Shown: piece after piece, positions 1 through 5,319 of the stretch
Layout: the number at the start of each line of letters is the position of its first letter
Position numbering within the stretch: the first letter of the stretch is position 1
DNA from: Chloroflexota bacterium
GTDB lineage: Bacteria; Chloroflexota; Anaerolineae; Anaerolineales; JACQED01
Length of the DNA stretch: 5,833 bases
Reading direction: 5' to 3'
Assembly (NCBI GenBank): GCA_016200785.1
Contig: JACQED010000476.1
Span: forward strand, 1-5,833
Notes under the pieces: model-generated
The model's input: only the letters and a program-made list of their open reading frames with translations
Databases searched by the model: none
Told to the model about the DNA's origin: nothing
Program-made: the position numbers and the translations under genes

Positions 1-319
1 GCGCGGCAAAGACGGCTTTCTTCTCAGCCATGTTCTCTATCGCGGCCTCGACCACGAGGTCACACGGCGCGAAGTCTTCGAGAGTCAGCGTGCCTTTGAT
101 CCGGGCGCGCGCTTCGTCCGTGTCGGCCTGGGTCACCTTCTTGCGTTGAACGGCCTTCGCCAGCGATCCCTCGACTCGGCCCAATCCTTTCTTCAGCAAT
201 TCGTCGTTGACCTCGCGCACGATCACCCTGTACCCGGCGCGCGCGCACGTCTCGACGATGCCCGAGCCCATCAGCCCACAGCCGACGACTCCGATTGTTT
301 TGATGTCTGCGATGTCCAT
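1..319 (-). CDS. 3-hydroxyacyl-CoA (3-hydroxybutyryl-CoA) dehydrogenase, N-terminal part, cut by window edge
   Basis: This is the first 106 codons of an NAD(P)-dependent 3-hydroxyacyl-CoA dehydrogenase; the rest lies beyond position 1. The enzyme interconverts acetoacetyl-CoA and 3-hydroxybutyryl-CoA (or longer 3-hydroxyacyl-CoAs) in the cytoplasm. The fragment is the Rossmann domain. It starts with the dinucleotide-binding loop GCGLMGSGI (residues 13-21) and has an acidic residue, E36, at the end of the second strand, where the family usually has D or E. VVEAAIEN at residues 89-96 is the hallmark after the fourth strand. The ATG at 317-319 is preceded by AGGGAGAG at 322-329, a purine-rich ribosome binding site close to the start. 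The gene lies downstream of the thiolase on the same strand, 104 bases away, so the two enzymes act in succession. The catalytic His/Glu/Asn residues of the C-terminal half are not visible, and neither is the exact substrate length. Confidence 0.93.
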   Translation of the reverse strand, partial: MDIADIKTIGVVGCGLMGSGIVETCARAGYRVIVREVNDELLKKGLGRVEGSLAKAVQRKKVTQADTDEARARIKGTLTLEDFAPCDLVVEAAIENMAEKKAVFAA

Positions 320-332
320 GACTCTCCCTGAA

Positions 333-415
333 TTAACGCAAAGACGCCAGGGCGCAAAGGCGCAAGGGATCGCCTGTTTCTTTGCGTCTTTGCGACTTTG
401 CGCCTTTGCGTTGAA
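333..415. repeat. Long imperfect hairpin made of 8-base CGCAAAGN units
   Basis: The gap between the thiolase stop and the dehydrogenase start is almost filled by an inverted repeat. The left arm (333-366) begins TTAACGCAAAGACGCC and holds four units: CGCAAAGA, CGCCAGGG, CGCAAAGG and CGCAAGGG. The right arm (380-415), read on the minus strand, begins TTCAA and continues CGCAAAGG, CGCAAAGT, CGCAAAGA, CGCAAAG. The two arms pair around a loop of about 13 bases (367-379). Each arm is therefore both part of an inverted repeat and a tandem array with an 8-base period. I recall similar CGCAAAG-rich elements as dispersed repeats in Chloroflexota and some other phyla, but cannot confirm copies here. 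Within a transcript from the thiolase, the stem could stabilise upstream mRNA or reduce read-through into the dehydrogenase. No T-tract follows on either strand, so it is not a standard intrinsic terminator. Confidence 0.85.
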
Positions 416-423
416 TCCGACTT

Positions 424-1677
424 CTATTCAAGTTCAACGGCCAGCGCCACGGCCTCGCCGCCGCCGAGGCACAGCGTGGCGATGCCGCGCTTGAGGCCGC
501 GATCCTTGAGCGCGTGCATCAACGTGACCAGCACCCGCGCGCCGCTCGCGCCGACGGGGTGACCGAGCGCGATCGCGCCGCCGTTCACGTTGACCTTGCC
601 CCAATCCCAGCCCCTGTCCATCAGCGCGCGCCCATCGGCCAACACCTGCGCGGCAAAGGCTTCGTTGATCTCGATCAAGTCGACGTCCTTGAGCGTCCAG
701 CCGATCTTGTCGAGCAATTTGGGAATGGCGCGGGCGGGCGCGATGAACAGCCACTTCGGCTCGACCGCGGCCTGCGCGTACCCGACGATTCGCGCGAGCG
801 GCGCTTTGCCGATTTGCTCTGCCTTGCGCCGGCTGGCGACGACGACCGCCGCCCCGCCGTCGTTCAACCCCGGCGCATTGCCTGCCGTCACCTTCCCGTC
901 TTTCTTGAATGCCGGCTTCAACCGCGAGAGCGCGTCAATTGACGTATCACGGCGTGGGCCTTCATCCGTCTCAATCACCGTCACTTTCTCCCCCGCCCCC
1001 TTGCCCTCGCCCGACCGTAGGCCCCGCTCGCGGGGCTGCCCCCCTGCAATTTCAACAGGCGCAATCTCCACCTTGAACCTGCAAGCCTCCATCGCGGCGA
1101 TCGCCTTCTGATGACTCGCCAGCGCGAACTCGTCCATCTGCGCGCGGGTGACTTCGTACTCGTCGGCGATGAACTCGGCGGCGTTTCCCATGATCCAATT
1201 CTCGAACGAGCACCACAGCCCATCTACGATTACGCTGTCTTCCAATTGCTGATGGCCGAACTTGAAACCCTGCCGTGCCCGCACGAGATAAGGCGCGGCG
1301 CTCATGTTCTCCATGCCGCCGGCCACAATGAGATCGGCATCGCCAGCGCGGATGGCCTGCGCGGCGAACATCACCGCCTTGAGGCCTGAGCCGCAAGCCT
1401 TGTTCACCGACGACGCGCCCACCTCGGCCGGCAGGCCGGCGTAGATCGCCGCGCGGCGGCCCGGCGCTTGCCCCGACCCGGCGGCGACGACCTGACCCAT
1501 CAGCACTTCTTCGATCTCGGCGGGATCGATCCCTGCCCGTTCGACGGCGGCCTTGATCGCGACTCCGCCGAGGTGCGGCGCGTCAACGCCTGCCAACGCG
1601 CCGTTGAACCTGCCGATGGGCGTCCGCGCGCCGGAGAGAATCACGACGTCGGTCGGGGTTTTTCCGTTGCTTGTCAT
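424..1677 (-). CDS. Acetyl-CoA acetyltransferase (thiolase II family)
   Basis: This cytoplasmic enzyme joins two acetyl-CoA into acetoacetyl-CoA, or cleaves 3-ketoacyl-CoA in the reverse direction. The 417 residues cover the whole family. The nucleophile is Cys95 in NKACGSGLK; NEAFA is at 338-342, the catalytic His373 sits in GHPVGASG (372-379), and the second active-site cysteine is C403 in CLGGG. GGMENMSAAPY (120-130) is typical of acetoacetyl-CoA thiolases. The family is usually about 390-395 residues. The excess comes from a short N-terminal extension and from roughly 13-15 extra Gly/Arg/Glu-rich residues at about 212-230, before TDEGPRRDTS. The common NASG motif near the CoA site is NAPG here (267-270), a variant I believe occurs naturally. 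AGGAG at 1685-1689, 7 bases from the ATG, supports the start. It is 31 bases downstream of the HIT gene and upstream of the dehydrogenase. Preferred chain length cannot be read from sequence. Confidence 0.95.
   Translation of the reverse strand: MTSNGKTPTDVVILSGARTPIGRFNGALAGVDAPHLGGVAIKAAVERAGIDPAEIEEVLMGQVVAAGSGQAPGRRAAIYAGLPAEVGASSVNKACGSGLKAVMFAAQAIRAGDADLIVAGGMENMSAAPYLVRARQGFKFGHQQLEDSVIVDGLWCSFENWIMGNAAEFIADEYEVTRAQMDEFALASHQKAIAAMEACRFKVEIAPVEIAGGQPRERGLRSGEGKGAGEKVTVIETDEGPRRDTSIDALSRLKPAFKKDGKVTAGNAPGLNDGGAAVVVASRRKAEQIGKAPLARIVGYAQAAVEPKWLFIAPARAIPKLLDKIGWTLKDVDLIEINEAFAAQVLADGRALMDRGWDWGKVNVNGGAIALGHPVGASGARVLVTLMHALKDRGLKRGIATLCLGGGEAVALAVELE
1021..1036. repeat. GC-rich palindrome inside the thiolase gene
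   Basis: GCCCCGC (1021-1027) and GCGGGGC (1030-1036) form a perfect 7-base inverted repeat separated by two bases. It lies inside codons for the extra Gly/Arg-rich segment of the thiolase (about residues 212-230), where homologues have a short link between the PVEI strand and the TDE motif. The coincidence of a palindrome with the one place where the protein is too long suggests insertion of a small repeat in frame. Other copies of this element are not seen in the window, so it could also be local sequence drift in a tolerant loop. Confidence 0.55.
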
Positions 1678-1708
1678 GAATTGGCTCCTGACCCCTCACC
1701 CCTATCCC

Positions 1709-2197
1709 CTATTCCACCTCCGGCCATATCGCCTTCAACCTCTCATACGTCCGCCCCACCCATTCGGGGATGACGCGCGTCTCGGCCAGGGTGGACATGA
1801 AACTCGTGTCGCCCGCCCAACGCGGAACGATGTGCAGGTGAACGTGATCGGCCACGCCCGCGCCCGCCGCCGCTCCGATGTTCAAGCCGAGGTTGAAGGC
1901 CTGCGGGTCGTAGGCCCGCCGCAGGAGGCGCAGACTGCGCTGGCTCAGCGCCATCATTTCGGCAAGCGTCGCGGCGTCGAGCGACTCGATGCTCGGCTCA
2001 TGCGCGTACGGCGCAATCATCAAGTGGCCGTTGTTGTACGGATACAGGTTGAGCATGATGAAGGACTGCTGACCGCGATGCAGGATGAAGTTCTCGTCGT
2101 CGTCCCCGGCGGGTTTATCGCAGAAGATACACCCTTCGAGTTTGCCGCCCTCACCCATGAGATAAGTCATCCGCCACGGCGTCCATAAATGTTCCAT
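1709..2197 (-). CDS. HIT-family protein (Ap4A phosphorylase/hydrolase-like)
   Basis: This 162-residue soluble protein belongs to the histidine triad superfamily, which cleaves or transfers nucleotides from substrates such as diadenosine polyphosphates or AMP conjugates. The triad is H118-V-H120-L-H122 followed by IVPRW (123-127), with His120 the expected nucleophile. It is preceded by the nucleotide-binding stretch NLGLNIGAAAGAG (102-114). CIFC at 23-26, together with H66 and H118, matches the zinc-binding pattern of HIT proteins with a CxxC. The N-terminal LWTPWRMTYL and the PRW after the triad resemble the branch related to mycobacterial Ap4A phosphorylase, so phosphorolysis is possible. 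The ATG at 2195-2197 has GGTGA three bases upstream and GGGAGG 12 bases upstream. It is the first gene of the minus-strand run, immediately after a promoter, with the thiolase 31 bases downstream. A functional link to thiolase is not established. The family call is firm; the substrate is not. Confidence 0.93.
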   Translation of the reverse strand: MEHLWTPWRMTYLMGEGGKLEGCIFCDKPAGDDDENFILHRGQQSFIMLNLYPYNNGHLMIAPYAHEPSIESLDAATLAEMMALSQRSLRLLRRAYDPQAFNLGLNIGAAAGAGVADHVHLHIVPRWAGDTSFMSTLAETRVIPEWVGRTYERLKAIWPEVE

Positions 2198-2221
2198 GTG
2201 TCACCGCCGCCTCCCGTTTCG

Positions 2222-2249
2222 ATTGTACCAAACTTCTGAGGCCGGGCAA
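2222..2249 (-). promoter_or_regulatory. Sigma70-type promoter for the HIT-thiolase-dehydrogenase run
   Basis: On the minus strand TTGCCC (2249-2244) and TACAAT (2227-2222) are separated by 16 bases. A TG one base before the -10 (TGGTACAAT) gives an extended -10. Transcription should start near 2215, leaving a leader of only about 18 bases before the HIT start codon. The prediction rests on consensus match and on its position just upstream of the first gene. Confidence 0.7.
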
Positions 2250-2266
2250 AGAATGAAAGTCATGTA

Positions 2267-2294
2267 TTGACAGTGACACAGGCGCGGTTACAAT
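2267..2294 (+). promoter_or_regulatory. Sigma70-type promoter for the biotin ligase gene
   Basis: A perfect -35 box TTGACA (2267-2272) is followed after 16 bases by TACAAT (2289-2294), five of six matches to the -10 consensus. The expected transcription start is near 2301, directly before the GGGAG ribosome binding site at 2302-2306 and only about 11 bases before the GTG start at 2312. Its -35 box coincides with a TTG codon that would otherwise open the longest reading frame, which argues against using that upstream start. The -35 boxes of this and the opposing promoter are 17 bases apart. Confidence 0.78.
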
Positions 2295-2311
2295 CGGTGC
2301 CGGGAGCATTT

Positions 2312-3505
2312 GTGCCAGAGTCGTCGGAATTCACCCTTGCCAATCTCGAACGCACCCTGGCCGGATTGCGCTTCGGCCGGCCATTGCGCTTCTTCGAGTC
2401 CATCGGCTCGACCAACGACGAAGCCCGCCGGATGGCCGAAGGCGGCGCGCCGGAGGGGGCGCTGGTCGTCGCCGACGAGCAAGTGACCGGGCGCGGGCGC
2501 GCCGGGCGCAGTTGGCAGACGCCTCGCGGCGCGGCCCTGGCCGCCTCGTTTATTCTGCGCCCCGATCTTGCCCCGGCGCAGTTGGGCCGCATCACGATGC
2601 TCGGCGGCCTCGCGGCGGCGGAGGCCATTGACAAAATCATCGGAGGGCGCGCATCGCTCAAGTGGCCGAACGACGTCTTGCTCGATCACAAAAAGGTGTG
2701 CGGCGTCCTGGCCGAGTCGGCGTTGATCGGCGAACGGATCGCGTTCGTCGTGCTGGGCATCGGGATCAACGTGAACGCGGGGCCTGCCGGCGAAGTCCAA
2801 TTCCCGGCAACGTCGCTGGCCGAGGCGAGCGGCGGGCCGGTGGATCGCGTCGCACTCCTCGCATCGCTGGCCCGGCGTTTGACCCTTCGTTACGAAGAGA
2901 TCGGCGGCGAGTCGTTGCATGAGGCGTGGGCGGCGAGGTTGGCGTACCAGGGCAAGAGAGTGACGGTGAACACGAGCGCGGGTGTGACCGAGGGCGTAGC
3001 TGAAGATGTTGACGCCGACGGTGCGCTGATCCTGCGACTCGATTCAGGCGAATCGCGGCGCGTGCTGGCCGGGGATGTGCGGCTTCGGCCCTCATCGCTC
3101 TCGCCCTCACCCCCGGCCCCTCTCCCGGGGGGAGAGGGGGGGTATCGCCCGATCCGATTCATCGGCGAGGCTATCGAGGTCGAGTTCGACCGGCCACCAT
3201 TGCTGGAGAAGAAGCCCGGCTGCCCGAATCGATTTACTTGGCGCGGGGCGTCGTATCAGATCGTCGAGAAGTTGAGCGAGTGGCACGAGTACGGGCGGCG
3301 GGGGCGAATGGCACACAACATGCAGCCCGAACACGCAGCGGTCGCCGAGGTGCGCGGCTCGTGGGGCGTGGGCCGCGATTACTTTCGCGTGCGGTCGGAG
3401 GGCGGCCAGATTTTTGAGTTGTACTACGACCGCGCGCCGAAAGGCTCCGACCGTCGCAAAGGTGAATGGTTTCTGGTCAGCGAACTCGCACAGGCGAGTC
3501 ATTAG
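2312..3505 (+). CDS. birA: Biotin--[acetyl-CoA-carboxylase] ligase with C-terminal DUF6504-like domain
   Basis: This cytoplasmic enzyme activates biotin with ATP and attaches it to the lysine of biotin carboxyl carrier proteins. Counted from GTG 2312, it has 397 residues. The catalytic domain (about 22-210) carries STN (33-35), the biotinyl-AMP loop GRGRAGRSW (60-68), KWPND (117-121), the KVCGVLAE segment with K128, and GIGINVN (149-155). A small beta-barrel follows (about 212-258). There is no N-terminal helix-turn-helix, so it is the non-repressor type. Residues 261-277 are a Ser/Pro/Gly linker encoded by a palindromic repeat. Residues 279-397 (IEVEF, FTWRGASYQIVEKLSEW, DYFRVR, FELYYD, EWFLV) resemble DUF6504, usually a separate small protein. 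Family members normally end near residue 260, so this is an unusual fusion. The GTG start is chosen because GGGAG lies 5 bases upstream and the longer TTG frame would begin inside the promoter. Confidence 0.93.
   Translation: MPESSEFTLANLERTLAGLRFGRPLRFFESIGSTNDEARRMAEGGAPEGALVVADEQVTGRGRAGRSWQTPRGAALAASFILRPDLAPAQLGRITMLGGLAAAEAIDKIIGGRASLKWPNDVLLDHKKVCGVLAESALIGERIAFVVLGIGINVNAGPAGEVQFPATSLAEASGGPVDRVALLASLARRLTLRYEEIGGESLHEAWAARLAYQGKRVTVNTSAGVTEGVAEDVDADGALILRLDSGESRRVLAGDVRLRPSSLSPSPPAPLPGGEGGYRPIRFIGEAIEVEFDRPPLLEKKPGCPNRFTWRGASYQIVEKLSEWHEYGRRGRMAHNMQPEHAAVAEVRGSWGVGRDYFRVRSEGGQIFELYYDRAPKGSDRRKGEWFLVSELAQASH
3101..3142. repeat. Palindromic GC-rich repeat read in frame as a linker
   Basis: CCCCTCTCCC (3117-3126) and GGGAGAGGGG (3130-3139) form a perfect 10-base inverted repeat around a 3-base loop, within a CCCTCACCCCCGGCCCC context. 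It encodes SPSPPAPLPGGEGG in the biotin ligase frame, exactly between the ligase and the C-terminal extra domain. I recognise this as the type of dispersed repeat whose translations (for example HPRPLSRGERG in another frame) turn up in many unrelated bacterial proteins. No second copy is in the window, so the class assignment is from memory. Confidence 0.75.
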
Positions 3506-3509
3506 CCCT

Positions 3510-3538
3510 TTGCCCACACTTCGCAACCGTGCTAAGAT
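3510..3538 (+). promoter_or_regulatory. Probable promoter of the small membrane protein gene
   Basis: TTGCCC (3510-3515) and TAAGAT (3533-3538) are 17 bases apart, and TG at 3530-3531 makes an extended -10 (TGCTAAGAT). Each box matches four of six consensus bases. Transcription would start near 3545, about 40 bases before the ATG. It begins five bases after the ligase stop codon, suggesting the small gene is transcribed independently of the ligase. Confidence 0.55.
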
Positions 3539-3574
3539 TCGACGGAGAATTCGGATTGCTTATCAGGTGACAGC

Positions 3575-3580
3575 AGGAGA
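3575..3580 (+). promoter_or_regulatory. Strong Shine-Dalgarno site for the small membrane protein
   Basis: AGGAGA lies six bases before ATG 3587. It is the strongest ribosome binding site in the window and is the main evidence that this short reading frame is a real gene. Confidence 0.8.
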
Positions 3581-3586
3581 GAAACT

Positions 3587-3817
3587 ATGTTTGACAACTT
3601 GCGCGAACGAAGTCAGGCGGCATCGCCGTTTGACGAAGAACCGCCGGGTGATCAGGCAAAGGCCGAATCGGAAACCGCCGAGGTCGGGGGAAACCGCCTC
3701 ATTCTCGGCCTGAACGCCACACAGAGACTCGTGCTGGCCTTGATGCTCTTCCTGAACGTCGCCGTCCTGGGCTGTCTGTGCCTGATGGTGACCGGTGCTT
3801 TCTCACTGCCCTTCTGA
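3587..3817 (+). CDS. Small single-pass membrane protein of unknown function
   Basis: This is a 76-residue protein whose function I do not know. The first 45 residues are polar and acidic (MFDNLRERSQ, then PFDEEPP and KAESETAE) and should be cytoplasmic. Residues about 47-70 (RLVLALMLFLNVAVLGCLCLMVTG) form one hydrophobic helix, and the protein ends six residues later, so it resembles a tail-anchored protein. The helix contains two cysteines (C63, C65). The start at ATG 3587 is well supported by AGGAGA six bases upstream and by a promoter-like element at 3510-3538. The MFDNLRE beginning and the ALML...CLCLMVTG helix recall short uncharacterised proteins from Anaerolineae genomes, but this is memory, not a search. 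It sits 81 bases after the biotin ligase on the same strand, and the next gene converges on it. Confidence 0.82.
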   Translation: MFDNLRERSQAASPFDEEPPGDQAKAESETAEVGGNRLILGLNATQRLVLALMLFLNVAVLGCLCLMVTGAFSLPF

Positions 3818-3923
3818 TCCCCTGAATGTCCGGCGGCGCGGGGGGCGCGGGAGCAATATTCGCCCACCGCGCTGCGCGCCTCGTTTCTGCCGGTGGAGCG
3901 GCGGGCTCGCGACGAGAGACGGT
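3818..3923. other. Convergent intergenic gap, no gene seen
   Basis: This 106-base gap separates the stop of the small membrane protein from the stop of the MFS gene on the opposite strand. It is very GC-rich. GCGCGG (3845-3850) and CCGCGC (3867-3872) could form a 6-base stem with a 16-base loop containing AATATT, but no T-tract follows on either strand. No gene, clear terminator or repeat family can be supported. Confidence 0.5.
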
Positions 3924-5168
3924 TTACGGCGGAGTTTGCTCGGGTGATCCGCCCGGGCCGGCGGCCCTCAGCGGCTCGACCTGATAGCCGATGATCCCCG
4001 GCGCGCCGACCATCGTCGCCGAAAGCGCAATCATCGCCGGCAGGCCGATCACCGGCAGAATCACTCCCGCCAGCCCGCCGCCGATCGGCCCCCCGGCCTG
4101 CATCAATGTTCGCAGCAAGGCGAATGTCCGTCCGCGCAAGCGTTCGGGGATGATCTGCATTCTCAAGGTCTGCGCCCAGATCGTCAGCGGCGAGCTGAAT
4201 GCGCCGAACAGAAACAGGCCGGGCAGAACAGTCCACAGACCGAGAGGAATCAGCAGAAGGCCGAGAGATGCACCGGTGAGCGCCAGCGCCGCGCAGATCA
4301 GCGTCCCCAACGAAAGAGAGAAAGTGATCGATCCGGCGGCGAGCGCGCTCAATACCTCGCCCAGCGACATCGCGCCCAACAACAAGCCGTAGACCTGTGA
4401 CCCGCCGCCGAGCCACTGGTCTGAGAGGAACGGCAGGAAGACCGACACGAAACCCGCGCCGATGTTCGCGGCCATATACATGAACGTCGTCGAGAAGAGG
4501 ATTGGGTTGGTGAGCAGGAGTCGCGCGGCGTCGCCCATTGTGTGGGCCTGTTGTTCCTTCGCCGAGGCCGGATGCGGTGGGTCGGTGAGGCGCATCTGCC
4601 TCAGGGCGAAGGCAAAGACGAAGTACGAGAGCGCGTCCACCATCACCACATTCGGCGCGCCGAGGCGCGGGATCAGCCAGCCGGCGATCAACGGCCCCGC
4701 CACGCCGCCGATCATGTAACTCAACGTCTCCAGCGCGTTGGCCGTGGAAAGTCGCTCGCGCGGCACCAGCGCCGGGATCAGCGACGGCACTCCCGCGAGC
4801 GAGATCATCATCAACAGCCCGTAGACCGCCGCCACGGCATAAACGTGCCACAGCGCCAGATGGCCGGTGACGTGGAGGATGGGCACGAGCGCGACCGTGA
4901 CGCCCCGGATGAGGCTGTCGGCGATCATCACCGCGCGGCGGTCGAAGCGATCGAGGAGCGAGCCGGCCATCAGCCCGCCGACGATCACCGGCCCGGTGTA
5001 GCACACCATCAGCCAGCCCAGCGCCTCGGACGAGTGTGTTGCCTCATAAACGAACCAAGTCAGCGCGACGCGCGTCATCGCGTCGCCCAGCATCGAAAAG
5101 GTGAAGCCGGACCAGAACCAGCGGTACGGGGCTTCGCGGAAAATCTCGCGGTAGTTTTGAAAGGCCAT
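3924..5168 (-). CDS. MFS transporter, 12 transmembrane helices (EntS/MefA-like exporter family)
   Basis: This is a 414-residue inner-membrane secondary transporter, probably a proton-driven exporter. Hydrophobic segments lie at about 16-40, 49-72, 80-100, 105-133, 147-166, 170-190, then after a charged loop (191-218) at 222-249, 258-283, 285-304, 306-332, 350-372 and 374-396. The MFS motif A appears as GSLLDRFDRRAV (69-80) between helices 2 and 3. PERLRGRTFAL (341-351) before helix 11 is typical of the MFS_3/TMS group, which includes enterobactin and macrolide exporters. The substrate cannot be predicted. The start ATG 5166-5168 is chosen because AGGGAG (5178-5173) lies four bases upstream and MAFQNYREIFREAPYRWFW matches how this group begins. 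The open frame continues 57 codons upstream but has no membrane or family features there and would overlap the start of the divergent DinB gene. No partner gene adjoins it. Confidence 0.92.
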   Translation of the reverse strand: MAFQNYREIFREAPYRWFWSGFTFSMLGDAMTRVALTWFVYEATHSSEALGWLMVCYTGPVIVGGLMAGSLLDRFDRRAVMIADSLIRGVTVALVPILHVTGHLALWHVYAVAAVYGLLMMISLAGVPSLIPALVPRERLSTANALETLSYMIGGVAGPLIAGWLIPRLGAPNVVMVDALSYFVFAFALRQMRLTDPPHPASAKEQQAHTMGDAARLLLTNPILFSTTFMYMAANIGAGFVSVFLPFLSDQWLGGGSQVYGLLLGAMSLGEVLSALAAGSITFSLSLGTLICAALALTGASLGLLLIPLGLWTVLPGLFLFGAFSSPLTIWAQTLRMQIIPERLRGRTFALLRTLMQAGGPIGGGLAGVILPVIGLPAMIALSATMVGAPGIIGYQVEPLRAAGPGGSPEQTPP

Positions 5169-5316
5169 TCCTCTCCCTAAGCCCGTGAATTGTCGCGCAC
5201 TATCTATAACCACCCTCGAGGCCGTTTTGTGAAATGCCCGCGTCACCCGTTCGCCGTGCCGCCTTGCCAGAACAATCGCGAGCCGCCACCATACATTCAA
5301 GTGACCGAATGACCCA
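5169..5316. other. Divergent intergenic region between MFS and DinB genes
   Basis: These 148 bases must hold the promoters of both divergent genes. A weak MFS promoter candidate is at 5203-5233. For the DinB gene TTGCCA (5264-5269) could be a -35 box, but no -10 box at proper spacing is visible. No small gene, terminator or regulator binding site stands out. Confidence 0.5.
5203..5233 (-). promoter_or_regulatory. Possible weak promoter of the MFS gene
   Basis: On the minus strand TTCACA (5233-5228) is followed by TATAGA (5208-5203) with a 19-base spacer, longer than the usual 16-18. It sits about 35 bases upstream of the MFS start codon, in the only non-coding stretch available to it. This is a tentative call based on weak consensus. 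Confidence 0.3.
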
Positions 5317-5319
5317 ATG
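5304..5319 (+). repeat. Two tandem 8-base units overlapping the DinB start codon
   Basis: ACCGAATG (5304-5311) and ACCCAATG (5312-5319) are adjacent near-identical units. The second provides the ATG of the DinB gene; the first provides an ATG eight bases earlier, in another frame, that meets a stop after three codons at 5318-5320. Two units are few, so chance is possible. Confidence 0.45.

Noticed and set aside
333..415. CGCAAAG repeats as a CRISPR array
   Set aside because: The unit is 8 bases with no unique spacers, the arms are inverted relative to each other, and no cas gene is near.
2259..2271. GTCA-N5-TGAC as a definite repressor operator
   Set aside because: Four-base arms are too short to claim alone and the ligase has no DNA-binding domain; it is kept only as a minor remark under the divergent promoter finding.
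2288..2920. 210-codon minus-strand frame opposite the biotin ligase
   Set aside because: It is the antisense shadow of conserved BirA motifs, with low-complexity composition and no start signals.
3845..3872. GC-rich stem as a bidirectional terminator between convergent genes
   Set aside because: The stem is only six pairs with a 16-base loop and there is no T-tract on either strand; in such GC-rich DNA this arises easily by chance.
3652..5004. 450-codon open frame on the minus strand, overlapping the MFS gene in another frame
   Set aside because: Its translation is Arg/Ala/Gly-rich with no domain, typical of an out-of-frame reading of a high-GC gene, and the MFS frame is unmistakable.
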